Shown: positions 22,522-34,705 of the stretch, in pieces
Layout: every line of letters begins with the position of its first letter
Position numbering within the stretch: the first letter of the stretch is position 1
Source: Inia geoffrensis
Lineage: Eukaryota > Chordata > Mammalia > Artiodactyla > Iniidae
Assembly: GCA_036417435.1 (NCBI GenBank)
Contig: CM070899.1
Span: 148,566,237-148,630,236 of the forward strand
Direction: 5' to 3'
Length of the DNA: 64,000 nucleotides
Translations under genes and position numbers: made by a program
Notes under the pieces: model-generated
Seen by the model: the letters and a program-made list of their open reading frames with translations, nothing else
Databases searched by the model: none
What the model was told of the DNA's origin: nothing

Positions 22522-22548
22522 CTGCTACCCCTGCAGGAGGGGTAGCAG
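22522..22548. repeat. Perfect hairpin beside the duplication junction
   Basis: CTGCTACCCCT, a five-base loop GCAGG, then AGGGGTAGCAG: an 11-base perfect stem starting seven bases after the right end of the inserted 146-base block. Confidence 0.9.
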
Positions 22549-23906
22549 ATTGTTCTGAGCCCAGAATCCTAACCAGGACTAATAGAAGTTTTCTACCACT
22601 AGAAGAGGAGCAGGAAACTCCCACAAGACCTGTCATAGATAGAAGATAGAGTTTGTCACCTGACACAGAGAAGATGGGAGACAAGCTAAAACTCTCTAAG
22701 TTCAGGCACATACAGCCTACCTAAGTGAGGAAGGATCAGGTCAAAATAGACCCTCTTCAATCATATTATCCTAGCAAGCCAAGGTAATAAGTAAAAAGAG
22801 TATATAGCTGGGAGAGGAGAAATATCATGGAGGCTACACCCTCTGTGATACAGACATACAGTGATGGCTAAAAGCTGAAAGTGGACCCCAAGCACTGAGA
22901 AAAATCTTCTAGTAAACAGCTTCCACTTTAAGAAAAAGGCATCAGAAGAATTTGAAGATTATTATGCACTGAAATTAACCATAAATACAACAAAAAAACA
23001 AACCTATCTCAACTCCTGAGTTGAATCAATCTCCCATACTAACTGCCTGAGAAGAGATATGTCCATTTCCAGATGGAAATACTGTTGACTTCAGTCTCTT
23101 CTATTCTGCATGAGATATCTGTCACTCAGTGCCATAGTATAAATAACATGCAAAGAGTAAACGAAATGAAAATTTTTTAAAGAGACGAAGAAATCAATAC
23201 AACTAGACTTACAGATTACACAGGCATTGGAACTGAATCTTAAAATATCTATCATTAGAATCTTAAAGGACCTAGTGAAAAACATAAACAATACGTGTAA
23301 ACAAATGGAAAATTTCAGCAGAGAGATGGGAATTATAAAAAAAAATGAGTCAAATGGAAGTTACAAATAATAATACTTGTTAAAAGTATTATATCAAAGA
23401 TAAAGAATTACTTGAATGGGTTTATAGTAGTCTCAATTGAGCCAAGAAAAGATTCAATGAATGTAAGATTAAGTCAACAGAAATTACCTAATCAAAACCA
23501 AAAAGAGCAAAATCAATAAAACAGCATCTAAGCCTGTATGAAAACACCAATTCTTCTAAAATGCATGTAATTGTATTCCCATCAATAGAAAAGAAGAAAA
23601 TATTGGAAGTGAAGAAATACATAAAGAAATAAATAGCAAGATTTTTCCAAAAATAATGAAAAATATAAAGCTACAGATCCAAGAAGTACAGTTAATCTCC
23701 AAGGCTGTTTTTTTAAAGACAAATTAGACACCAAGATATATTATTCAAACTGCTGAAAACCAAAAATAAAGAGAAAATCTTGAGGGACACTTGTGTAAAA
23801 AGACATAGTACAACCAGAGGAACAAACAAGAATTATAACATACTTCTTAGCAGAACAATGCAGACCAGAAGAAAAATGTAGTGATATATTTAAAATTCTG
23901 AAAGAG

Positions 23907-26286
23907 GAGACCTTCAAGATGGCGGAGGAGTAAGAAGTGGAGATCACCTTCCTCCCCACAAATACATCAGAACTATATCTACATGTGGAACAACTCCTAC
24001 AGAACACCTACTGAATGATGACAGAAGACCTCAGACTTCCCAGAAGGGGAGGACACTCCCCACGTACATGGGTAGGGCAAAAGAAAAAAGAAAAAACAGA
24101 GGCAAAAGAAGAGGGACAGGACCTGCACATCTGGGAGGGAGCTGTGAAGGAGGAAAAGTTTCCACACACTAGGGAGCCCCTTCACGGGAGGAGACTGCGG
24201 GAGGCGGAGGGGGGAGCTTCGGAGCCGCGGAAGAGAGCACAGCAACAGGGGTGCGGAGGGGAAAGCGGGTAGATTCCTGCGTAGAGTATCGGTGCCAACC
24301 AGCACTCACAGTCCTGAGAGGTTTGTCTGCTCACCTGGCAGGGCAGGTGGGGGATGGGAGCTGAGGCTCCGGCTTCAGAGGTCAGATCTCAGAGAGATGA
24401 TTGGGGTTGGCTGTGTGAACACAGCCTGCAGGGGGCTAGTGCGCTACAGCTAGCCAGGAGGGAGTCCGGGAAAAAGTCTGGACCTGCCAAAGAGGCAAGA
24501 GACCATTGCTTCGGGGTGCACGAGGAGAGAGGATTCAGAGCACAGACTAAACGAGCTCCAGAGACGGGCGCGAGCCGTGGCTATCAGCGCAGACACCACA
24601 GGCGTGAGACACTAAGGCTGCTGATGCAGCCATCAAGAAGCCTGTGTGCGAGCACAGGTCACTATCCGCACTTCCCCTCCTGGGAGCCTGTGCAGCCCGC
24701 CACTGCCAGGGTCCCGTGATCCAGGGATAACTTCCCTGGGAGAACACACAGTGTGCCTCAGGCTGTTGCGATGTCACAGTGGCCTCTGCTGCCACAGGCT
24801 CGCCCTGCATTCCGCACCCCTCCCTCGATGGCCTGAGTGAGCCAGAGCCCCCTAATCAGCTGCTACTTTACACCGTCAGGTCTCAGCAAAGAATGGAAGC
24901 CCTCAGGCGACCTACACACAGAGGCAGGGCCAAATCCAAAGCTGAAAGGGAAATGTTGCGGTACGTGGGCCTCTCAACATTGCGGCCTCTCCCGTTGCAA
25001 AGCGCAGGCTCAGTGGCCACGGCTCACGGGCCCAGCCGCTCCGCGGCATGTGGGATCTTCCTGGACCGGGGCATGAACCCGTGTCCCCTGCATCGGCAGG
25101 TGGACTCTCAACCACTGCGCCACCAGGGAAGCCCAGAAATGTTCTTTTCACAACAAACAAAGGGAAATGTCTGTTCCCAGTAGCTGTGGGAACAAAGAGG
25201 AGAAAGGGAAATCTCTCCCAGCAGCCTCAGGAGCAGTGGATTAAATCTCCACAATCAACTTGATGCACCCTGCATCCGTGGAATACCCGAATAGACAACG
25301 AAGCACCCCAAATTGTGGCAGTGGACTTTGGGAGCTACTGTAGACTTAGGGTTTGCCTTCTGCATCAAATTTGTTTCTGGTTTTATGTTTATCTTAGTTT
25401 AGTATTTAGAGTTTATTATCATTGGTGGATTTGTTTATTGATTTGGTTGCTCTCTTCCTTTTCTTTTTATATATAGATTTTTTTCTTCCACCTTCTCTTT
25501 TTGTGAGTGTGCATGTGTATGCCACTTTGTGTGATTTTGTCTGTATAGCTTTGCTTTTACCATTTGTCCTGGGTTCTGTCTTTTTTTTTTAAGTATACTC
25601 TTTAGCACTTGCTATCATTGGTGGATTTGTTTTTTCGTTTGGATGCTCTCTTCTTTCTTTCCTTTTAATTTTTTTATTTTTAATAATTAAAAATTTTTTT
25701 TTACTTTAATAACTTTCTTTTCTCTTCTTTCCTTCTTTCTTTTTTTCTCCCATTCCTTATGAGCTGTGTGGCTGACAGGGTCTTGGTGCTCCACCCGCGT
25801 GTGAGGCCTGTGCCTCTGAGATGGGAGAGCCGAGTTCAGGAAACTGGTCCACCTGAGACCACCAGGTTCCATGTAATATCAAATGGTGAAAGCACTCCCA
25901 GAGATCTCCATCTCAGGTGAAGACCCAGCTCCACTCAACAACCAGCAAGCTACAGTGCTGGACACCCTTTACCAAACAACTAGAAAGACAGGAACACAAA
26001 CCTACCCATAGTAGAGAGGCTGCCTAAAATCATAATAAGTTCACAAGCACCCCAAAACACACCACCAGACATGGTCCTGCCCACCAGAAGACAAGATCTA
26101 GCCTCATCCACCAAAACACAGGCACCAGTCCCCTCCACCAGGAAGCCTACACAAGCCAATGAACAAACCTTAGCCACTGGGGGCAGACACCAAAAACAAT
26201 GGGAACTATGAACCTGCAACCTGCAAAAAGGAGACCCCAAGCACAGTAAGTTAAGGAAAATGAGAAGACAGAGAAACACACAGTAG
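23907..26286 (+). promoter_or_regulatory. L1 5' UTR with internal promoter region
   Basis: Starts at the L1 transcription start. The first 1 kb is GC- and CpG-rich (24,170-24,700), and an AAGATGGCGG motif at 23,917-23,926 matches the core of a YY1-type site, as in other mammalian L1 promoters. A pyrimidine-rich, T-rich part follows at 25,370-25,750. A tail-less SINE interrupts it at 24,958. Promoter function is inferred from family position only. Confidence 0.7.
24958..25135 (-). mobile_element. CHR SINE without a poly(A) tail, internally deleted
   Basis: The minus strand runs GGGCTTCCCTGGTGGCGCAG to GTACCGCA with no A-run. The flanks share GAAATGTT at 24,950-24,957 and 25,136-25,143. The body lacks about 17 bases between two GCGCAGGCTC direct repeats that are both present in the 16,408 copy, so it has collapsed to one repeat. 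Confidence 0.88.
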
Positions 26287-27409
26287 ATGAAGAAGCAAGA
26301 TAAAACCCGACCAGACCAAACAAATGAAGAGGAAATCGGCAGTTTACCTGAAAAAGAATTCAGAGTAATTATAGTAAAGATGATCCAAAATCTTGGAAAT
26401 AGAATGGAGAAAATACAAGAAATGTTTAACAAGGAACTAGAAGAACTAAAGAGCAAACAAACAATCATGAGCAACACAATAAATGAAATTAAAACTTCTC
26501 TAGAAGAAATCAACAGCAGATAAATGAGGCAGAAGAATGTATAGGTGACCTGGAAGATAAAATAGTGGAAATAACAACCACAGAGCAGAATAAAGGAAAA
26601 AGAATTAGAAGAATTGAGGACACTCTCAGAGACCTCTCGGACAACATCAAACACGCCAACATTCAAATTACAGGGGTCCCGGAAGAAGAAGAGAAAAAGA
26701 AAGGGACTGAGAAAATACTTGAAGAGACTATAGCTGAAAACTTCCCTAATATGGGAAAGGAAATAATCAAGTCAAGGAAGTAGAGAAAGCCCCATACAGG
26801 ATAAACCCAAGGAGAAACACACCAAGACACATATTGATCAAACTATCAAAAATTAAGTGCAGGGATTCCCTGGTGGAGCAGTGGTTGAGAGTCTGGCTGC
26901 CTATGCAGGGGACACGGGTTCGTGCCCCGGTCCGGGAGGATCCCACATGCGGCGGAGCGGCAGGGCCCGTGAGCCATGGCCACTGAGCCTGTGCGTCCGG
27001 AGCCTGTGCTCCGCAATGGGAGAGGCCACAACAGTGAGAGGCCCGTGTACTGCAAAAAAAAAAAAAAAAAAAAAAAATTAAGTGCAAAGAAAAAAATATT
27101 AAAAGCAGCAAGGGAAAAATAACAAAAAATATACAAGGGAATCCCCATAAGGTTAACAGCTGTACTTTCAGCAGAAACTCTACAAGTCAGAAGGGAGTGG
27201 CAGGGCATATTCAAAGTGATGAAAGGGAAAAACCTACAACCAAGACTACTCTACCCTGCAAGGACCTCATTCAGACTGGACGGAGAAATTAAAACCTTTA
27301 AAGACGTGCAAAAGCTAACAGAAGTGAGCACCACCCAACCAGATTTACAACAAACGCTAATGGAACTTGTCAAGGCAGGAAACACTAGAGAAGGAAAAGA
27401 CCTAAGATA
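26287..27409 (+). pseudogene. L1 ORF1 (RNA-binding nucleic-acid chaperone), broken
   Basis: In L1 this protein coats the L1 RNA and forms trimers through a coiled coil. Here the N-terminal part (26,287-26,523) reads through an EEEIGSLPEKEFRV segment and a heptad-like stretch. It then stops because one base is missing near 26,520: the copy at 61,130 has AGCAGAATAACTG where this has AGCAGATAAATG. A second open piece (26,565-26,783) contains ITGVPEEEEKKKGTEK, and the C-terminal part (27,216-27,410) contains LYPARTSFRLDGEIKTF. A SINE at 26,862-27,072 lies between the last two. All parts are recognisable in order but cannot make one protein. Confidence 0.88.
26862..27072 (+). mobile_element. CHR SINE nested in L1 ORF1
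   Basis: The head reads GGGATTCCCTGGTGGAGCAG and the A-rich tail is about 23 bases. The duplication AAAATTAAGTGCA at 26,849-26,861 and 27,073-27,085 dates the insertion after the host L1. A few CpGs are retained. Confidence 0.93.
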
Positions 27410-27439
27410 ACAAACCCAAAACAATTAAGATAATCATAA

Positions 27440-30400
27440 TAGGAACATACATATCGATAACTACCTTTAATGTAAATGGATTAAATGCTCCAACCAAGAG
27501 ACATAGACTGGCTGAATGGATACAAAAACAAGACCCATATATATGCTGTCTACAAGCGACCCACTTCAGACCTAGGGACACATACAGACTGAAAGTGAGG
27601 GGATGGAAAAAGATATTCCATGCAAAGGGAAATCAAAAGAAAGCTGGAGTAGCAATTCTCATGTCAGACAAAATAGACTTTAAAACAAAGACTATTAGAA
27701 GAGACAAAGAAGGACACTACATAATGATCAAGGGATCAATCCAAGAAGATATAACAATTGTAAATATTTATGCACCCAACATAGGAACACCTTAATACAT
27801 AAGACAAATACTAACAGCCATAAAAGGGGAAATCGACAGAAACACAATCATACTAGGGGGCTTTAACACCCCACTTTCACCAATGGACAGATGATCCAAA
27901 ATGAAAATAAATAAGGGAACACAAGCTTTAAATGACACATTAAACAAGATGGACTTAATTGATATTTATAAGACAGTCCATCAAAAAAAAAACAAACAGA
28001 ATACACTTTCTTCTCAAGTGCTCATGGAACATTCTCCAGGATAGATCATATTTGGGGTCACAAATGAAGCCTTAGTAAATTTAAGAAAACTGAAGTCATA
28101 TCAAGTATCTTTTCAGACCACAACACTATGAGACTAGATATCAATTACAAGAAAATATCTGTAAAAAATATGAACAAATGGAGGCTAAACAATACACTAC
28201 AAAATAACCCAGAGATCATTGAAGAAACCACAGAGGAAATCAAAAAATACCTAGAAACAAATTACAACGAAAACACGACAACCCAAAACCTATGGGATGT
28301 ACCTAAAAAACATTTCTAAGAGGTAAGTTTATAGAAATACAATCCTACCTCAAGAAACAAGAAACATGTCAAATAAACAACCTAACCTTACAACTAAAGC
28401 AGTTAGAGAAAGAAGAACAAAAAAATTCCAATGTTAGCAAAAGGAAAGAAATCATAAAGATCAGATCAGAAATAAATGAAAAAGAAATGAAGGAAACAAT
28501 AGCAAAGATCAATAAAACTAAAAGCTGGTTCTTTGAGAAGATAAACAAAATTGATAAACTGTTAGCCAGACTCATCAAGACAAAAAGGGAGAAGACTCAG
28601 TTCAGTAGAATTAGAAATGAAAAAGAAGTAACAACTGACACTACAGAAATACAAAGAATCATGAGAGATTACTACAAGAAACTCTACGCCAATAAAATGG
28701 ACAACCTGGAAGAAATGGACAAACGCTTAGGAAAGCACAACCTTCTGAGACTGAACCAGGAAGAGATAGAAAGTATGAACAGATCAATGACAAGTACTGA
28801 AATTGAGACTGTGATTAAAAATCTTCCAACAAACAGAAGCCCAGGACAAGATGGCTTCACAGGCGAATTCTATCAAACATTTAGAGAAGAGCTAACACCT
28901 ATCCTTCTCAAACTCTTCCAAAACATAGCAGAGGGAAGAACACTCACAAACTCATTCGACAAGGCCCCACCATCACCCTGATACCAAAATCAGACAAAGA
29001 TGTCACGAAAGAAAACTACAGGCCAATATCACCGATGAACATAGATGCAAAACTCATCATCAAATACTAGCAAACAGAATCCAACAGCACATTAAAAGGA
29101 TCATACACCATGATCAAGTGGGGTTTACCCCAGGAATGCAAGGACTCTTCAATATACACCATATTAACAAATTGAAGGATAAAAACTGTATCATCATCTC
29201 AACAGATGAAGAAAAAGCTTTTTACAAAGTTCAACACCCATGTATGATAAAAATCCTCAGAAAGTAGGCATAGAGGGAACTTACCTCAACATAATAAAGG
29301 CCTTATAAGACAAACCCACAGCCAACATCGTTCTCAATGGTGAAAAACTGAAACCATTTCCTCTAAGATCATGAAGAAGACAAGGTTGCCCACTCTCATC
29401 ACTCTTATTCAACATAGTTTTGGAAGTTTTAGCCACGGCAATCAGAGAAGAAAAAGAAATAAAAGGAATCCAAATCAGAAAAGAAGTAAAGCTGCCACTG
29501 TTTGCAGATGACATGATACTATACATTGAGAATCTTAAAGATGCTACCGGAAAAGTACTAGAACTAATCAACGAATTTGGTAAAGTATCAGGATACAAAA
29601 TTAATGCACAGAAATCTCTTGCATTCCTACACACTAATGATGAAAAATCTGAAGGAGAAATTAAGGAAACACTCTCATTTACCATTGCAACAAAAAGAAT
29701 AAAATACCTAGGAATAAACCTACCTAAGGAAACAAAAGACCTGTATGCAGAAAAGTATAAGGCACTCATGAAAGAAAGTAAAGATGATACAAACAGATAG
29801 ATATACCATGTTCTCGGATTGGAAAAATCAGCATTGTGAAAATAACTATACTACCCAAAGCAATCTACAGATTCAATGCAATCCCTATCAAATTACCAAT
29901 GGCATTTTTCACAGAAGTAGAACAAAAAATTTCACAAGATGTATGGAAACACAAAAGACCCCGAATAGTCAAAGCAATATTGGGACAGAAAAATGGAGCT
30001 GTAGGAATCAGGCTCCCAGACTTCAGAGTATACTACAAAGCTACAGTAATCAAGACAGTATGGTACTGGTACAAAAACAGAAATATAGATCAATTGAACA
30101 AGATAGAGAGCCCAGAGATAAACTCATGCACCTATGGTTACCTTATTTTTTATAAAGGAGGCAAGAATATACAATGGAGAAAAGACAACCTCTTCAATAA
30201 GTGGTGGTGGGAAAACTGGACAGCTACATGTAAAAGAATGAAATTAGAACACTCCTTAACACCATACACAAAAACAAACTCAAAGTGGATTAAACACCTA
30301 AATGTAAGGCCAGACACTATAAAACTCTTAGAGGAACACATAGGCAGAACACTCTATGACATAAATCACAGCAAGGACCTTTTTGACCCATCTTCTAGAG

Positions 30401-31267
30401 AAATGGGAAAAAAAACAAAAATAAATAAATGGGATCTAATGAAACTTCAAAGCTTTTGCACAGCAGAGGGAACCATAAACAAGGTGAAAAGATAACCCTC
30501 AGAATGGGAGAAAATATTTGCAAATGATGCCACTGACAAAGGATTAACCTCCAAAATTTAAAAGCAGGTCATGTAGCTCAATATCAATAAACAAACAACC
30601 CAATCCAAAAATGGGCAGAAGACCTAAACAGACATTTCTCCAAAGAAGATATACAGGTTGCTAACAAACACATGAAAGGATGTTCAAGATCACTAATCAT
30701 TAGAGAAATGCAAATCAAACTACAATGAGGTATCACCTCACATCAGTCAGAATGGCCATCATCAAAAAATCTACAAAAAATAAATGCTGGAGAGGGTGTG
30801 GAGAAAAGGGAACCCTCTTGCACTGTGGGTGGGAATATAAATTGATACAGCCACTATGGAGAACAGTATGGAGGTTCCTTAAAAAACTAAAAATAGAACT
30901 ACCATACGACCCAGCAATCCCTCTACTGGGCATATACCCTGTGAAAACCATAATTCAAAATGAGTCACGTACCACAATGTTCATTGAAGCTCTATTTACA
31001 ATAGCCAGGATATGGAAGCAACTTAAGTGTCCATCGACAGTGCACATATATACAATGGAATATAACTCAGCCATAAAAAGAAACGAAACTGAGTTATTTG
31101 TAGTGAGGTGGATGGACCTACCGTCTGTCATACAGAGTGAAGTAAGTCAGAAACAGAAAAACAAATACTATATGCTAACACATATATATGGAATCTCAAA
31201 AAAACAACAACAAAAAAATGGTTCTGAAGAACCTAGAGGCAGGACAGGAATAAAGACACAGACATAA
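27440..31267 (+). pseudogene. L1 ORF2 (endonuclease plus reverse transcriptase), broken
   Basis: L1 ORF2 nicks target DNA and copies the L1 RNA in place. The N-terminal part reads FNVNGLNAPTKRHRLAEW. The endonuclease segment that should read GDFNTP reads G-G-F-N-T-P at about 27,853-27,870, so an expected catalytic-site Asp is Gly. Stops and frameshifts occur, for example near 27,795, 27,894 and 28,980. The RT core LFADDMILY is intact at about 29,501-29,527. The C-terminal part (30,725-31,267) ends at an in-frame stop with KTQT before it. The total span, near 3.8 kb, is normal for ORF2. Confidence 0.9.
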
Positions 31268-31567
31268 AAATCGACTTGAAGATATAGGGAGGGAGAAAGG
31301 TAAGCTGGGGCAAATTGAGAGAGTGTCATGGACATATATACACTACCAAATCTAAAATAGATAGCTAGTGGGAAGCAGCCACATAGCACAGGGAGATCAG
31401 CTTGGTGCTTTGTGACCACCTTGAGGGGTGGGATAGGGAGGATGGGAACGAGACGCAAGAAGGAGGAGATATGGGGATACATGTATATTTATATGTATAG
31501 CCGATCCACTTTGTTATAAAGCAGAAACTAACACACCATTGTAAAGAAATTATACTCCAATAAAGAC

Positions 31568-31766
31568 TTTTTTTTTTTGCAGTACGCAGGCCTCTCACTG
31601 CTGCGGCCTCTCCCACCACAGAGCACAGGCTCTGGACGTGCAGCCCCAGCGGCCACTGCTCACGGGCCCAGCTGCTCCGCACGTGGGATCCTCCCGGACC
31701 GGAGCACAAACCCACGTCCCTCGCATCAGCAGGCGGACTCCCAACCACTGTGCCAACAGGGAAGCC
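31568..31766 (-). mobile_element. CHR SINE in the L1 3' UTR
   Basis: T11 tail, head at about 31,766. The duplication CCAATAAAGACTTT (31,557-31,570) versus CCAATAAAGATTTT (31,767-31,780) is 13 of 14. It repeats the L1 polyadenylation signal AATAAA, so the L1 now has two. The body lacks the usual GGCATG near 31,680. Confidence 0.92.
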
Positions 31767-32409
31767 CCAATAAAGATTTTAAAAATGAAATAAAATAAAA
31801 TTCTGGAAGAGAAAACATCTCAATCTACATAATTACACCCAGCAAAAATATATTTCAAAACTTAAGATTAAATAAACACTTTTTCAAAAAACAAACACAT
31901 CAAACAAACAAAAAGCTGCCTTTATTGTCAGCAGATTTAAGCTACACGGAATATTGAAAAATTTTTTTCACTCCAAAGAAATATGATACCAGATAGAAAC
32001 TTGAATCTGCAAAAACTATAGTGAAGTCTGGAAATGCTCAAAATAAAGATAAATATATAAAGACCATTTTTAAAATAGTAATGACTCCAAAGAATAAGTG
32101 ACTATCTAATGAAAAAACAATAACTGTTTGGGGATTTACATAAAATATGTAAAAGTATCATCAATACTAGCAATATCAAAAAATTAGGGAGGAAAGAATT
32201 GGAAGTATATTGTTGGAAGGTTTTTACACATTATGTGAGGTGATATAATATCATTTGAAAGTAGACTGTGATAAGTTAATGATATATGTTGTAAATCCTG
32301 GAGGTAACATTAAAGAATATTTTAAAAACAAGCATTGATAATAAACCAATAACAGAGATAAAATAGAATCATTATGTTTGTCCTTAATTTGAATATTTCT
32401 GATATGGAT

Positions 32410-33420
32410 ATATTTTAGTTATTATCATCTAGTGGACTCCCCCAAAACAAGTCAAATTGCAGTTATCATTGCATAATAACTGCAAATGATGGTATAAAGT
32501 AAAATCCTCAGTGAAAGTTTTTTTGTTTACCAATTACTGTGTAAATAACAGATGTGCATCATTATCTGTGACCTATCAAGTCACTGCCTTCAAAGTCTGT
32601 TACAGACTACTCATTGCACATCTATTACTCAGCTCTTGCACAGACAGCAAAGTATGTAGTTTTGTTGCTTCCATGTCACCCAGTGATAAGACAACATGAC
32701 ATTTTATGAAAATGGATAATCTAAAGAGAGAATTGGCCAAGAAAAATGAACATGCAGCAAAGAAACAAAAAGTGATGATGCTATAAGTGATATTCAAATT
32801 GAACATAAATAAAGTTATGGAAGAAGTAGCTGATCATAGGCATATTGATACCATTGTTGTCCAACAGACTGTAGGTATGCAGCCAGAAGAACTTAGGAAA
32901 AACTGATGCAAAGGAGGGATTTGGTTGTGAAGAAAAAAATTAAAGTGTTCCAGAAGAAGTGATGCTGGTAAAAATACATTAAAGGAACTCTCAAAGATAT
33001 TTCACGACACTGGAAGCACAAAGGACAAAATGTTGAAAGCTGATACAAACTTAGAAAAGAGTATGACAATTTGTTAAGAAGCAGACAAGATGCTTACTCC
33101 ATATGATATGGTCTATTATGAGAAGGCAAGCACTATTCAATGTACTCCTGATAACTACTTTACAAAGAAATAAAACCTTAACTCTTAATGTTTCTAATGT
33201 TTTAAATTACAGTGTACTAAGGAAATTTTAGTTTTCTATTTATCATTTTCTATACATTTATAACATTAAGAGAGTATTTAATGTTTTGAAAAAAATAAAT
33301 AAGGGCCACAGAACAATCATAGACTATCCCATTGATTTTTACTATCACTTGGTGTGATTTCAGCTTGCGTGGTCATTTTTATAGTCCCACACTACTATGT
33401 AAAGCAAAAGCTTCTTGTAA
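32410..33420 (+). mobile_element. Probable fossil pogo/Tigger-type DNA transposon
   Basis: Interrupts ancient L1 sequence. Conceptual pieces include MSPSDKTT at about 32,674 and a C-terminal TPDNYFTKK ending before TAA at 33,171. Between them lie helical Lys/Glu/Asp-rich segments with frameshifts. The short acidic or lysine C-terminal motif before the stop is typical of Tigger-group transposases. I could not find its terminal inverted repeats, so both ends are approximate and the family is tentative. Confidence 0.45.
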
Positions 33421-34484
33421 TCAATCCCAAAGCAAGCAAAAAATGGAGAAAAGGTCAAGAAATGGGATGAATTTTAAAAAATAGCCAGGTGATATTTTTT
33501 TAAAAAACCATAACAATAATTTCATTAACTGTAAGTATTCTAAACATCTCAGTTAAAAGACAGATATTGTCATATCAGACTCTAAAAAAGGCAAGGCCCA
33601 AATTTAAGTATAAAATATTATAAGTAAGAAGAAAGAAAAAGAAATGCTATGAAAACACTAAGCAAAAGGAAGCTGGAGTGGCTATATAAATATCAGGCAA
33701 AGTAGACGTCAGAATAAGAAATATTACCAAGGATTAATAAAAAGTATTATATACGGACAAAGAAGTAAAAAAAACAAACAAAAAAACCCCAAATATGTAT
33801 GCACCTAACATAAAAACCTCAATATATATGAAGCAAAAACTAATAATTTGTGACTTCAGAAATCCTCTCAGGAATACATAAGGCAAGTAAAAATATACTA
33901 ATATAGCTATGGAACACCTGAAAGAGAGTGTTACCCAATGAGACCAAGGGCCACTTATAGACACACCATCAAAGAGCAGAATTACATTCTATGCCATAAA
34001 AAAGCCTCAACATATTCAAGTTAATTTAAATTACATAAACTATGTTATCAGATTATGAAGAATTACTTATAAATTTTTCAATAACAAAAAATATCTAGAA
34101 CCATCTCCCAAATTTAGACATTAAACACACTTCTAAATAACCTATGAGTCAAATAAGAGGTTACAAAAGATGTTAGAAAATATTTTAACTGAACGGAAAT
34201 TAAAACATATTCAAATGTGTGAGATGCAGCTAAAGCAGTGATTAAAGAAAAATGTATAGAATTAAAGGTATGTTCTGTTCGAAAAAAAATAATGTCTTGA
34301 ATCCATCATCTAAACTGTTACCTTATGAAACTAGAAAAAGAAGAACAAATTGTACTTATAGCAAGTAGGAAAGAAGGACATAATGAGAGCAAAAATGAAT
34401 AAAATTGAAAAAGAGAAACAATGGAAAGTGACCAATTAAAACAACAACTAGTGTTTTTAAAAGATTAATAAAATTGATAATCTC

Positions 34485-34705
34485 TTAGTCCAATATCTAC
34501 AAATGACAGCCTATGGGCAAATCCAACCTACTGTTTGTTTTGGTAAATAAAGTTTTATTGGAACATAGATAAATGCACTTGGTTATTTTCTCTGGTTGCT
34601 ATCCACTACAAGAGGGTTCAGTAGTTGAAACAGAGACCAAGTGACCTGCATATACAAAAATATTTACTATGTAGTCTATTATACAAAAAGTTTACCAAGT
34701 TCTAT
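34485..34705 (+). mobile_element. hAT non-autonomous DNA transposon in ancient L1
   Basis: CTACAAATGACAGCCTATGG, GGTAAATAAAGTTTTATTGG, AAACAGAGACCAAGTGACC and ATATTTACTATGTAG are the same ordered hallmarks as at 11,757. It separates ancient L1 ORF2 endonuclease-side and RT-side sequence. Confidence 0.75.

Larger units (their letters stand above)
23907..31795 (+). mobile_element. Full-length L1 (cetacean type), inactivated, with three nested SINEs
   Basis: The 5' end GGAGACCTTCAAGATGGCGG starts at 23,906 or 23,907 depending on shared bases. The element runs through the 5' UTR, ORF1, ORF2 and 3' UTR to an A-rich tail at 31,795. Flanks TAAAATTCTGAAAGAG (23,891-23,906) and TAAAATTCTGGAAGAG (31,796-31,811) differ at one base: a 16-base target-site duplication. 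Removing the element rejoins ancient L1 ORF1. Frameshifts, stops and a changed endonuclease residue make it non-autonomous now. Confidence 0.93.

Noticed and set aside
24000..24800. GC-rich block considered as a CpG-island gene promoter
   Set aside because: It is the L1 5' UTR, with an L1 start and target duplication. The matching block at 58,790-59,200 lies in a second L1.
25980..26666. 228-codon minus-strand frame, the longest closed frame after the L1 endonuclease piece
   Set aside because: It is antisense to L1 ORF1. The A-rich L1 sense strand yields hydrophobic Phe/Leu/Ser antisense frames; the same pattern appears at 60,756-61,436.
29281..29769. 162-codon minus-strand frame
   Set aside because: Antisense shadow of the L1 RT domain; homologous shadows occur at 63,624-63,995 and 40,336-40,653.
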